Shown in pieces: positions 13,636 through 21,222 of a stretch of DNA of 21,222 nucleotides. The position numbers and the translations under genes are program-made. Below the pieces are notes generated by a model. The model was not told the DNA's origin, ran no database searches, and saw only the letters and a list, made by a program, of their open reading frames with translations. Source of the DNA: Holtiella sp036655075 (lineage in GTDB: Bacteria > Bacillota > Clostridia > Lachnospirales > Cellulosilyticaceae); the NCBI RefSeq assembly GCF_036655075.1, contig NZ_JAVVQU010000045.1:1-21222 (forward strand). Direction: 5' to 3'. Each line of letters begins with the position of its first letter. Positions within the stretch are counted from its first letter, which is position 1.

Positions 13636-14625
13636 GTGGCTACTATAAAAGATGTGGCAAAGCGTGCACAAGTGTCCGTTGCAACGGTCTCTAGAGTACT
13701 CAATCATGACCAGAGGGTAAAGCCAGAAACAAAAGAAGCGGTTGAGAAAGTCATTGATGAATTAGGCTACTCCCCTAATTTACTAGGGAGAAATCTAAGA
13801 CGTTCATCCACCTATAATATTTTAGTATTACTTCCAACTATTTCAAATCAATTTTACTCTGCAATCATTAAGGGTATTAGAGAGGAGATGACGACTTTAG
13901 GATACAACGTGATGATAGGGATTACAGATCTTGATGTAAATGTAGAGATGAAGCATATTCAACTACTAGAAAATAAGCTAGTAGATGGCATCATCTTCTT
14001 TACACCACAGATTGATTCAGTTACATTAACAAAGTTTGGACAGATGTACCCTGTTATCCAGTGTAGTGAATATGTAGAAGGCGCCAAGCTTAGTTTAGTG
14101 AGTATTGATAACAAGCAAGCAGCTTATGATGCTACTAAGTATCTTATTCAATTAGGCAATAAGCATATAGCACTTGTAACAAGCGAAAAAAGTTATACAT
14201 CCTCAAAGTTAAGAGAAGAAGGATTTAGAGAGGCGCTAAGAGAACACCAGATACCTATTAATGAAGAACTTATTTATTATGCAGACTATACACCACATTC
14301 GGGTATAGAGGCAGCTAAGGCATTGCTATTAAAGAGGCAGCCACCTACAGCTATTTTCACCATTTCTGATAGTTTGGCAATAGGTGTGATTCAAGGGTTG
14401 AAAGCATGTGGTAAGAAAGTCGGAGAAGATATAGATGTTATAGGATTTGACAATACCTTTATCTCTAAGTTTTATGAGCCAACTATTACGACAGTGAGTC
14501 AACCACGTTTAGAAATGGGTAAACAAGCGGCAAGGTTGTTACTTAATAAAATCCAAAATATAGGGAGTGAAAATGAAACTATATTTTTACCCCATGAATT
14601 AATGATTAGAGAATCAACTAAATAA
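13636..14625 (+). CDS. LacI-family transcriptional regulator
   Basis: A 329-residue repressor with a GTG start, 8 bases after AGGAGGG (13621-13627). The N-terminal helix-turn-helix (ATIKDVAKRAQVSVATVSRVL, within residues 2-22) and hinge helix (to about residue 57, ending NLLGRNLRRSS) are typical. The rest is a periplasmic-binding-protein-like sensor (about 60-329), with VDGIIFFTP, FTISDSLAIGVIQGL and DVIGFDNTFISKFYEPTITTVSQP in the usual places. It is the first gene of a run of sugar-enzyme genes, with only 29 bases to the next start, and probably responds to a sugar or sugar derivative handled by them. The palindrome at 13590-13613 is its likely operator. The effector cannot be read from the sequence. 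Confidence 0.93.
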   Translation: MATIKDVAKRAQVSVATVSRVLNHDQRVKPETKEAVEKVIDELGYSPNLLGRNLRRSSTYNILVLLPTISNQFYSAIIKGIREEMTTLGYNVMIGITDLDVNVEMKHIQLLENKLVDGIIFFTPQIDSVTLTKFGQMYPVIQCSEYVEGAKLSLVSIDNKQAAYDATKYLIQLGNKHIALVTSEKSYTSSKLREEGFREALREHQIPINEELIYYADYTPHSGIEAAKALLLKRQPPTAIFTISDSLAIGVIQGLKACGKKVGEDIDVIGFDNTFISKFYEPTITTVSQPRLEMGKQAARLLLNKIQNIGSENETIFLPHELMIRESTK

Positions 14626-14654
14626 AATTATTTTAAATAAAAGGAGATAGGGTT

Positions 14655-15740
14655 ATGGATAGAGTAGTAAAAGTTGGAGTTATTGGATGTGGTGGCATTG
14701 GTACACAAAAGCATATGCCATCTTTAGCAAAACTTAAAAATGTAGAAATGGTAGCATTCTGTGACATTATTGAAGAACGTGCCGAGAACGCCTGCAAGAA
14801 GTTTGGAACAGCTGATGCTAAGTACTATGTAGATTATAAAGAACTCTTACAAGACGAAACAATCGAAGTTATTCATGTATGTACACCAAACCGTTCACAT
14901 TCCTTTATTACAATTGATGCATTAGAAGCAGGCAAGCATGTTATGTGTGAAAAACCAATGGCTAAAACAACTAGGGAAGCAAAAGCGATGGTAGAAGCGG
15001 CCCATCGTACAGGCAAAAAGTTGACAGTAGGTTATCAAAATAGATACCGTGAAGATAGTTTATATTTAAAACGTGCATGTGAGAATGAAGAATTAGGTGA
15101 AGTGTATTATGCTAAAGCACATGCGCTTAGAAGACGTGCAGTACCAACTTGGGGTGTATTCTTAAATGAAGAAGAACAAGGTGGCGGACCACTTATTGAT
15201 ATTGGAACACATGCTTTAGACTTAACGCTTTGGATGATGGATAACTATAAACCTCAAATGGTAGTAGGCAGTGTGTTTAAAAAATTAAGTGATCAAACTG
15301 AGACGGCTAATACATGGGGCGACTGGGATATTGATGAATATACTGTAGAGGATTCTGCTTTTGGTTTTATCAAGATGGAGAATGGGGCAACGATTGTACT
15401 TGAATCTAGCTGGGCATTAAATACTTTAGATGTAGGCGAAGCACAAACTTCTCTTTGTGGTACTAAAGCAGGTGCAGATATGAAAGATGGATTACGTGTA
15501 AATGGCGTTAAGTACAATAAACAATATGTAGAAAAGCCAGACCTTGGAGCAGGTGGAGTAGCCTTCTATGATGGGGCAGCAGAGGAGCCACAGCAAAAAG
15601 AGGCGAGACTTTGGATTGAAGCGGTTGTAAATGATACAGAGGTTGTGGTCAAACCAGAAGAAGCTTTAGTAGTAACACAAATATTAGAAGCAATTTATGA
15701 GTCAGGCAAAACAGGTCAACCTGTGTACTTTGAAAACTAA
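14655..15740 (+). CDS. Gfo/Idh/MocA-family NAD(P)-dependent oxidoreductase (copy 1)
   Basis: A 361-residue sugar dehydrogenase-like protein. The Rossmann domain (1-125) has the dinucleotide motif GCGGIG at 11-16 and the conserved EKP at 99-101, whose lysine is catalytic in this family. The C-terminal domain (about 130-345) carries the GGGPLIDIGTHALDL motif with D182 and H186, the usual substrate-binding/proton-relay pair. AAGGAGATAGG precedes the ATG. It should oxidise or reduce a hydroxyl of a sugar, inositol or glycoside. It differs clearly in sequence from the second copy at 18350, so the two may do forward and reverse redox steps, or use different substrates. Nearness to the sialidase operon allows a 2,7-anhydro-sialic acid oxidoreductase role as an alternative, but no residue here proves it. 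Confidence 0.88.
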   Translation: MDRVVKVGVIGCGGIGTQKHMPSLAKLKNVEMVAFCDIIEERAENACKKFGTADAKYYVDYKELLQDETIEVIHVCTPNRSHSFITIDALEAGKHVMCEKPMAKTTREAKAMVEAAHRTGKKLTVGYQNRYREDSLYLKRACENEELGEVYYAKAHALRRRAVPTWGVFLNEEEQGGGPLIDIGTHALDLTLWMMDNYKPQMVVGSVFKKLSDQTETANTWGDWDIDEYTVEDSAFGFIKMENGATIVLESSWALNTLDVGEAQTSLCGTKAGADMKDGLRVNGVKYNKQYVEKPDLGAGGVAFYDGAAEEPQQKEARLWIEAVVNDTEVVVKPEEALVVTQILEAIYESGKTGQPVYFEN

Positions 15741-15756
15741 GAGATAGAGGTGAAAT

Positions 15757-16533
15757 ATGAGACTTGGAATTATAGGATGGATTAAAGAAGAAGAATTTAA
15801 GCGTGCCAAAGAAAGAGGATTAGAGTTTATTGAAATATGTGTCAACGAACGTCATCAAGCTTTTTTAGATGGATTAGAAGAATTGCATACATATAGTAGA
15901 AAATATGAAATGCCTATAGGAAGTGTAGGACGATGGGGCGAAGATAAAATTACGGCAGAAGGCATTAAAGAAGAGGAACTTCGAATAGAGTACCGTTTGA
16001 TTGAAGCAACAGCTAAGTTGGGATGTACTATTTATATTACAGGATGTAACTATGTAGAAAGTTTATCTTACTATGAGAACTGTACACTAGCTATTAATTA
16101 TTTTGAAAAGTTGATTGCCTATGGTAAATCATGTGGGGTTAAAATTGCTACCTACAATTGCAGATGGAATAACTTTGTACACTCAGACCCAACATGGACA
16201 GTGATTCATGGGTATTTAAAAGATTTAGGCATTAAGTATGATACTTCACATTGTATATATGATGGAGGGGACTATTTAGCAGAGGCCAAGAAATGGGGTA
16301 CACGTTTTGTACATGTACACATTAAAGGTGCATTAGTGATTGCAGGTGAAAGGTTTGATGACCCACCAGCAGGCATGGACCAAACGGACTGGGGAAGCTT
16401 TATGGCAGTACTCTATGCAAAAGGCTATGATGGTAACTTAAGTATTGAGCCTCATTCAAGTAATTGGTACGGAGAACTTGGTCAAAAGGGCATAGACTTT
16501 ACGATTAAGTATATGCGCAACCTGATGTTGTAG
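15757..16533 (+). CDS. Sugar phosphate isomerase/epimerase-like TIM barrel (A)
   Basis: A 258-residue xylose-isomerase-like (AP endonuclease 2 family) barrel. Likely metal ligands are D162 and H165 in KYDTSHCIYDG, H188 in FVHVHIKG and E231 in LSIEPHSS. At the strand-5 position where relatives carry a metal-binding Glu, this protein reads ATYNCRWNN, so N134 seems to replace it; that is either a subfamily feature or a changed active site. GAGATAGAGGTG lies before the ATG, 16 bases after the oxidoreductase stop. The enzyme probably isomerises, epimerises or eliminates from a (keto-)sugar produced by the adjacent oxidoreductase. The exact reaction is unknown. Confidence 0.8.
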   Translation: MRLGIIGWIKEEEFKRAKERGLEFIEICVNERHQAFLDGLEELHTYSRKYEMPIGSVGRWGEDKITAEGIKEEELRIEYRLIEATAKLGCTIYITGCNYVESLSYYENCTLAINYFEKLIAYGKSCGVKIATYNCRWNNFVHSDPTWTVIHGYLKDLGIKYDTSHCIYDGGDYLAEAKKWGTRFVHVHIKGALVIAGERFDDPPAGMDQTDWGSFMAVLYAKGYDGNLSIEPHSSNWYGELGQKGIDFTIKYMRNLML

Positions 16534-16610
16534 AAAAGGCAATGCTATAGAAATATAAGGGTGTAGACCTTGGTAGAGTAAAAAGAAGAGGTTATAGAAA
16601 GGTGATGGGT

Positions 16611-17333
16611 ATGTACAAACTTGCCGTGCAGCTTTATACAGTGAGGGAAGAAATGAGCAAAGATGTGGTAGCCACTTTAGAACAAGTAGCAGCACTTGGA
16701 TATGAGGGCGTAGAGTTTGCAGGATTTTTTGATGTGCCACAAGAAGAGATGAAAGCACATCTAGAAAGGCTGAATCTATGTGTAGTAGGTAGCCATACAT
16801 CATTAGAGGCTTTGGAGAATCAATTTGAGGAAGTGATTGCCTACAACCGTGCGATTGGTAACAAATACTTAGTATGTCCTTGGTCAGAATTGAAAGACCT
16901 AGAGGGATTAGCCATTCTAGCATCACAAATTGAGAAATTAATACCTAAGATTAAAGCTGAAGGAATGGAATTACTTTATCACAATCATGACCATGAACTT
17001 CAAGTAGTAGAAGGAAGTTACTTATTAGACCGGCTTGTAGAAGCTTGTCACGGAGAATTAGGATTAGAAGTAGACACTTTTTGGGTATATCGTGCAGGGG
17101 TCAATCCTATAGAATATTTACGTCAGCACCAAGCCAATATTTCTCTTGTGCATATCAAAGACGGTACAGCAAATGGGTTGAATGCATTAGGAGAAGGGGA
17201 TGCACCTGTAAAAGATGTGCTAGAAGCAGTGGATAAGTTAGGTCTTGAATGGATTATCGTAGAAAATGACGATCCAAGTCCTAGTGGTATAGAAGATATT
17301 AAACGAAGTATAGGGTATCTTAAAGCAGAGTAA
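16611..17333 (+). CDS. Sugar phosphate isomerase/epimerase-like TIM barrel (B)
   Basis: A 240-residue xylose-isomerase-like barrel. The ATG at 16611 is preferred because AAAGGTG (16598-16604) precedes it; GTG 16602 and ATG 16605 lie in or next to that RBS. The strand-5 motif LLYHNHDHEL (122-131, with E129), D155 in LEVDTFWVYRAG, H181 in LVHIKDG and E218 in IIVEND supply the expected metal/acid-base residues. The YHNH..E signature is typical of isomerase-like enzymes encoded next to Gfo/Idh/MocA dehydrogenases. A 68-base gap before its start region (16534-16601) shows no clear hairpin or promoter, so read-through from gene A is assumed. Substrate unknown. Confidence 0.82.
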   Translation: MYKLAVQLYTVREEMSKDVVATLEQVAALGYEGVEFAGFFDVPQEEMKAHLERLNLCVVGSHTSLEALENQFEEVIAYNRAIGNKYLVCPWSELKDLEGLAILASQIEKLIPKIKAEGMELLYHNHDHELQVVEGSYLLDRLVEACHGELGLEVDTFWVYRAGVNPIEYLRQHQANISLVHIKDGTANGLNALGEGDAPVKDVLEAVDKLGLEWIIVENDDPSPSGIEDIKRSIGYLKAE

Positions 17334-17349
17334 AGAGAGGGGTAACACT

Positions 17350-18315
17350 ATGAAATTAGGTGTATTTACATGTTTATTAGGAGATAGAAGCTTAGAAGAA
17401 GCACTAGCCTATTTCCAATCTAAAGGTATTGAAATGGCTGAGATTGGCTGTGGTGGCTATCCGGGTAATAGCCATGCCAATCCGGATATACTTTTAAATG
17501 ATGAGGCGGCACTTGAAGGTTTTAAAGCACTTATTAAAAAGTACAATATGGAAATTAGTGCGTTAAGTTGTCATGGTAACCCTGTTCATCCACAACAAGA
17601 GATAGCTAAGGCCTTTGATGATACCATTAAAAAGACTATTTTACTTGCTGAGAAGTTAGGGATTACACAAATTAATACATTTTCTGGTTGCCCAGGAGAT
17701 CATCCAGGAGCCAAGTATCCTAACTGGGTAACTTGCCCTTGGCCAGAAGATTTCTTAGCAGTACTGGATTATCAATGGAATGAAGTTTTGATTCCTTATT
17801 GGAAAGAGACTGTAGCATTTGCAAAAGCTCATGGCGTGAATAAAATTGCTTTAGAGCTTCACCCAGGGTTTGCAGTATACAATACAGCTTCATTACTAAA
17901 GTTGCGTGAGGCAGTAGGGCCAGAGATTGGTGCAAATCTTGACCCAAGTCATCTGTTCTGGCAAGGAATGGACCCTTGTCTGGTTATTCGTGAACTTAAA
18001 GATGCTATTTTCCACTTCCATGCCAAAGATACAAAGATAGACCCTTATAACACAGCTAAAAATGGTGTGTTAGATACAGGACACTATGGAAATATCAGTG
18101 AACGTTCTTGGGTATTTAGAAGTGTAGGTTATGGGCATGATGATGCCGTATGGAAAGATATTATTTCAGCCCTTCGTCTAGTAGGGTATGACTATGCTAT
18201 TAGTATTGAACATGAAGACGGATTAATGAGTCAAAATGAGGGACTTACAAAAGCTGCAGACTTCTTAAAAGAGATTATTACTACAGAACCAATAGGTCAG
18301 ATGTGGTGGGCATAA
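17350..18315 (+). CDS. Sugar phosphate isomerase/epimerase-like TIM barrel (C)
   Basis: A 321-residue barrel, longer than A and B. The likely metal site comprises E169 in IALELHPG, D198 and H201 in NLDPSHLFWQG, H224 in FHFHAKDT and E287 in ISIEHED. ALSCHGNPVHP (71-81) and SGCPGD (112-117) followed by WVTCPWP mark a distinct subfamily of xylose-isomerase-like proteins often found with Gfo/Idh/MocA oxidoreductases. AGAGAGGGG lies just before the ATG, 16 bases after the previous stop. The three barrels share the fold but have different active-site signatures, which argues for separate steps rather than recent duplication. The reaction is not known. Confidence 0.85.
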   Translation: MKLGVFTCLLGDRSLEEALAYFQSKGIEMAEIGCGGYPGNSHANPDILLNDEAALEGFKALIKKYNMEISALSCHGNPVHPQQEIAKAFDDTIKKTILLAEKLGITQINTFSGCPGDHPGAKYPNWVTCPWPEDFLAVLDYQWNEVLIPYWKETVAFAKAHGVNKIALELHPGFAVYNTASLLKLREAVGPEIGANLDPSHLFWQGMDPCLVIRELKDAIFHFHAKDTKIDPYNTAKNGVLDTGHYGNISERSWVFRSVGYGHDDAVWKDIISALRLVGYDYAISIEHEDGLMSQNEGLTKAADFLKEIITTEPIGQMWWA

Positions 18316-18349
18316 TCTAGTAGAATGTAATGAGAAAAGAGGAATCTAA

Positions 18350-19405
18350 ATGGGATATAAATTAGCGATTGTTGGACTTGGTGGTATGGGTGGATGGCAT
18401 TATGAAAATATTACTAAACGTATTGATGAAATAGATGTGGTAGGTGCCTATGATATTCGTGAGGAAGTACGTCCACATATTGAAGCATTAGGGCTAAAAT
18501 GTTACAACTCTTTAGAAGAACTTGTCAATGATAAAGAGATAGACATTGTAACGATTGCTACACCTAATGATGTACATAAAGATATTGCAATAACCTGTAT
18601 GCGCCATGGGAAGCATGTAGTCTGTGAAAAGCCTGTTACAATGAATGCACAAGAACTTGAAGAGGTTATGGCTGTACAAAAAGAGACAGGTAAGCTTTTT
18701 TCAGTCCATCAAAATAGAAGATGGGATAAGGACTATGTGATTATTAAAAAGGTTATAGAAGAACAAATGATAGGCAAAGCTTGTATGATTGAGAACCGTG
18801 TACAAGGTTCAAGACAGGCTATGCATGGATGGAGAGCCTATAAGATTAATGGTGGAGGCATGATGCTTGACTGGGGTGTACACTTAGTGGACCAGTTGCT
18901 TGATATGATTCCTGCGCCTGTTGTAGATGTCTATGCAGATTTACATGCACTTTATTCAGAAGAGGTAGATGATAACTTAAAGGTTATGCTGAAATTTGAG
19001 AATGAAGTGTCAGCTATTGTAGAGGTAGCAACCAACTGCTTCATCAATCAAGCCAGATGGCATGTAATAGGAGAAGAAGGTACAGCTGTTATTAACGATT
19101 GGAGTTGTAATGGTCAAATTGTAAAGCTTAATACAGAAGAAGCAATGGAGTGGGCAGATGCTATTGTTTATACAGAAGCAGGTCCAACACGTACAATGGC
19201 GCCAAGACCAAGCGAAACAACTATTAACCTACCACTACCAGAAGCCGCCTCTGATTGGACAGATTACTACAAAAATATTGTCAGTGTGCTAGATGGAACA
19301 GCTGAACTTATTGTAAAGCCAGAGCAGTGCTTACGCGTTATGAAAGTGATTGATGCAATTTTCAAATCACAGGAGAAGAAAACAAGTATCAGCTGTTGTA
19401 TTTAA
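18350..19405 (+). CDS. Gfo/Idh/MocA-family NAD(P)-dependent oxidoreductase (copy 2)
   Basis: A 351-residue oxidoreductase. The Rossmann motif GLGGMG is at 9-14, EKP at 93-95, and the family's second motif NGGGMMLDWGVHLVDQ gives D174 and H178. HQNRRWDKDY (120-129) and the tail with KPEQCLRVMKVIDAIFKSQEK match the long C-terminal domain of sugar dehydrogenases of this group. AAAGAGGAAT precedes the ATG by a few bases. It ends in CC-I, a cysteine-containing tail of no known meaning. It is the last gene of the LacI operon, with the complex terminator after it. Together with copy 1 it could run a paired oxidation/reduction around the three isomerase-type barrels. Substrate unknown. Confidence 0.88.
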   Translation: MGYKLAIVGLGGMGGWHYENITKRIDEIDVVGAYDIREEVRPHIEALGLKCYNSLEELVNDKEIDIVTIATPNDVHKDIAITCMRHGKHVVCEKPVTMNAQELEEVMAVQKETGKLFSVHQNRRWDKDYVIIKKVIEEQMIGKACMIENRVQGSRQAMHGWRAYKINGGGMMLDWGVHLVDQLLDMIPAPVVDVYADLHALYSEEVDDNLKVMLKFENEVSAIVEVATNCFINQARWHVIGEEGTAVINDWSCNGQIVKLNTEEAMEWADAIVYTEAGPTRTMAPRPSETTINLPLPEAASDWTDYYKNIVSVLDGTAELIVKPEQCLRVMKVIDAIFKSQEKKTSISCCI

Positions 19406-19424
19406 TACTCATAAATTTTAAGGC

Positions 19425-19495
19425 ACAAGAAGCCACCTTATTCTCAGTTTCCCCTCTTATGAAACATAAGACTGAGCGTAAGGTGGCTTCTTTGT
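19425..19495 (+). terminator. Branched terminator of the LacI operon
   Basis: GAAGCCACCTTA (19429-19440) pairs with TAAGGTGGCTTC (19479-19490), extended outward by ACAA/TTTGT with one bulge. Inside, CTCAGT (19443-19448) pairs with ACTGAG (19471-19476) and CTTATG with CATAAG (19456-19470), making one long stacked structure. A short T run (TTTG) follows. Confidence 0.82.
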
Positions 19496-19523
19496 ATGTG
19501 GCAAGGGTGTGTGCAACCTTCAC

Positions 19524-19553
19524 TTGTTAAAAAAGAATGAAATAGGTTATAAT
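19524..19553 (+). promoter_or_regulatory. Predicted promoter of the AAA-like/PD-(D/E)XK gene
   Basis: TTGTTA (19524-19529) and a perfect TATAAT (19548-19553) are 18 bases apart, about 43 bases before the start codon. Confidence 0.65.
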
Positions 19554-19595
19554 AGTAATACATAGTAAAAGGAAAAGGATAGGAGGTAGGCACGG

Positions 19596-21222
19596 ATGAG
19601 GAAAAAGTTACCTTATGGCATTAGCAATTACAAAACTTTAATAGAAGACAACTACATCTATGTAGATAAGACCAAGTATATGGAGACTTTGGAAAATTTA
19701 CATGCACCCTTTATCTTTTTCTTAAGACCGAGAAGGTTTGGAAAGAGCTTGTTCACTTCTGTTTTAGAACACTACTACGATGTGAAGGCAGTAGATGATT
19801 TTGACAAGCTTTTTGGGGGAACTTATATAGGTGAGCATCCTACAAAAGGCAAGAATGATTATTATATATTAAAGTTTAATTTCTCTAAATTAAATACAGA
19901 GTCAAAAGCAACTTTAGAAGAAAGCTTCTTAAGAACAACGAATAATGCTTTTAAGGAGTTTGCCAACAAGTATAACTTAACACTAAATTATAATGCAACA
20001 GGGTACCCAGCTTCTGTTTTTGAGGAGTTTTTATGTGAAATTACTTATAAGATTGATAAGCCTCTTTATGTCATTATTGATGAATATGACCACTTTGCCA
20101 ACGAACTTTTAAGCTTTCAAACGGATATGTTTTCTGAAATTATCAGTAAGACAGGTTTTGTGAGAAAGTGGTATGAAGTGCTTAAGATGGGGACAGAATC
20201 TATTGTTAAACGTATCTTTGCTACAGGAGTAAGTCCTATTACTTTAGATAGTTTGACTTCTGGATTTAATATAGGTAGTGACATCACCAGAGATCCTAGG
20301 TTTAATGAAATGATGGGATTTACGGAGGAAGAAGTAAGAAGTCTTATTGTGCAGACGGACACGATGAATCTCGTAGGAGATGCATTAGATGACGCAGTAG
20401 AAGAGATGCGAAAGAACTACAATGGTTACCTCTTTTCAACTAGAGCGGGTAGAAGATTGTTTAACAGTGATATGGTACTTTACTACCTGAAAAGTTATGA
20501 AGATTTTGGCATAGCCCCAGAGGACTTGATTGATAAAAATATAGCCAGTGACTATGGAAAGCTGGGAAAAATGTTTGACCTTAAGAATAAGACAAGTAAT
20601 ATGAAGGTGCTTGACCAAATTTTAAAAGGGGAAGAAGTCTTTGCCGTCATTACAAGTCAGTTCAGTATGGAGAAAGATTTTGAAGAGGATGATTTTAAAT
20701 CGTTACTCTTTTACCTAGGATTATTGACCATAGAGCGAGAAGATTTAGGCGATGTGCTCCTAACGGTTCCCAATAATGTAATCAGAGAATTATACTTTGA
20801 GTTCTTTGGTAAGAAACTGAAAGAAGAAATGGCATATGAGCTCAGTACAGTAGAGATTAGAGAGGCCATTAAGTATATTGCACAAAAGGGGGATAATGCT
20901 AAGCTTATTGCCATTGTAGAGCAAACGTTGCAGAAGTTATCCTATAGAGACTATATCAAGTTTGATGAGAAATATGTAAAACTCATTTTCCTCACCTACT
21001 GTTTCCTAAGCAAAATTTATCTAGTGAAGTCCGAATACGAAGTTGAAAACGGCTATATCGATATTGCACTCCTTAAGCAAGTCAATATTAATCCTACCTA
21101 TTTTGCAATCTTTGAACTTAAATATATTTCTAAAAAAGAATACGCCGAAAAAGGTGAAGGAATAGTCAAAGAAAGATTAGCAGAAGCTCTTGTCCAGCTT
21201 GAGAAGTATCGAAGCGTACCAG
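19596..21222 (+). CDS. AAA-ATPase-like / PD-(D/E)XK nuclease-domain protein (3' end outside window)
   Basis: An open frame of 542 residues runs off the right edge, starting at ATG 19596, 8 bases after AGGAGGT (19581-19587). The N-terminal AAA-ATPase-like domain begins with the family's LPYGISNYKTLIEDNYIYVDKT, then a degenerate P-loop RPRRFGKS (44-51) and a Walker B YVIIDEYD (158-165). Near the C-terminus YIDIALL (487-493) and IFELKYISKKEY (505-516) give the D...E-x-K of a PD-(D/E)XK nuclease fold (D489, E507, K509), matching the DUF1703 type, followed by the usual helix (ALVQLEKY). These fusions occur in many copies in some Clostridia and anaerobes; their role is unknown, with defence, mobile-element or DNA-repair links all suggested only by domain type. 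Expected full length is only slightly longer than what is seen. Confidence 0.85.
   Translation, partial: MRKKLPYGISNYKTLIEDNYIYVDKTKYMETLENLHAPFIFFLRPRRFGKSLFTSVLEHYYDVKAVDDFDKLFGGTYIGEHPTKGKNDYYILKFNFSKLNTESKATLEESFLRTTNNAFKEFANKYNLTLNYNATGYPASVFEEFLCEITYKIDKPLYVIIDEYDHFANELLSFQTDMFSEIISKTGFVRKWYEVLKMGTESIVKRIFATGVSPITLDSLTSGFNIGSDITRDPRFNEMMGFTEEEVRSLIVQTDTMNLVGDALDDAVEEMRKNYNGYLFSTRAGRRLFNSDMVLYYLKSYEDFGIAPEDLIDKNIASDYGKLGKMFDLKNKTSNMKVLDQILKGEEVFAVITSQFSMEKDFEEDDFKSLLFYLGLLTIEREDLGDVLLTVPNNVIRELYFEFFGKKLKEEMAYELSTVEIREAIKYIAQKGDNAKLIAIVEQTLQKLSYRDYIKFDEKYVKLIFLTYCFLSKIYLVKSEYEVENGYIDIALLKQVNINPTYFAIFELKYISKKEYAEKGEGIVKERLAEALVQLEKYRSVP

Noticed and set aside
16534..16601. Separate promoter for barrels B and C in the gap after barrel A
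   Set aside because: No paired -35/-10 of useful quality and no terminator hairpin were found, so a continuous operon is the simpler reading.
16456..16926. 156-residue minus-strand frame across barrels A and B
   Set aside because: It lies opposite two well-supported barrel genes, has no RBS or recognisable domain, and reads as a shadow of the other strand.
17045..17236. Arg/Ser-rich plus-strand frame inside barrel B
   Set aside because: It is a frame-shifted reading of conserved barrel coding sequence with no start signal.
1..21222. tRNA, rRNA or CRISPR array
   Set aside because: No cloverleaf-like tRNA motifs, conserved rRNA segments or regularly spaced direct repeats were seen in the reading of either strand.

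Overview
The window is AT-rich, with strong AGGAGG-type ribosome binding sites, tight operons, many hairpin-plus-U-tract terminators, a lysine riboswitch and families typical of Clostridia (a four-cysteine Lachnospiraceae-type small protein, an AAA-ATPase-like/PD-(D/E)XK protein). It looks like a Gram-positive anaerobe of the Lachnospiraceae, perhaps close to Cellulosilyticum. That is an inference from style and family content, not from a search.

Layout. (1) 1-502: the C-terminal end of an ABC-2 type permease that begins outside the window. (2) 503-2488: a lysine riboswitch with its own terminator, controlling an NhaC-family transporter that is probably a lysine carrier. (3) 2598-9221: a response regulator, an inverted membrane-anchored alpha/beta hydrolase, then a sensor kinase, an ABC ATPase and a large FtsX-type permease. 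This resembles the sensor/ABC-exporter modules that respond to peptides or envelope stress, except that the regulator and kinase are split by the hydrolase. (4) 9250-9832: a scar. A BceR-like response regulator fragment has lost its front and its tail, and its broken end abuts the N-terminal piece of a transposase on the other strand. (5) 10019-13083: a divergent GntR/FCD regulator and an N-acetylneuraminate lyase plus signal-less sialidase operon. Near-identical palindromes lie in front of both transcription units, so the GntR protein probably represses the operon and itself. (6) 13227-13451: a 57-residue four-cysteine protein with its own terminator. (7) 13552-19495: a LacI regulator followed by two Gfo/Idh/MocA oxidoreductases flanking three different sugar-isomerase-like TIM barrels, closed by a branched terminator. 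(8) 19524 to the right edge: an AAA-ATPase-like/PD-(D/E)XK protein cut by the window end.

The most interesting part is regions 5 and 7 together. Region 5 would release and split sialic acid, yet the window holds no ManNAc kinase, no ManNAc-6-P epimerase and no transporter. Region 7 has only redox and isomerase/eliminase-type enzymes, with no glycoside hydrolase, kinase or transporter. That set recalls oxidation-assisted (3-keto) glycoside or C-glycoside cleavage pathways, and an oxidoreductase of this family is also known to convert 2,7-anhydro-sialic acid. Which substrate is used cannot be settled from sequence alone.
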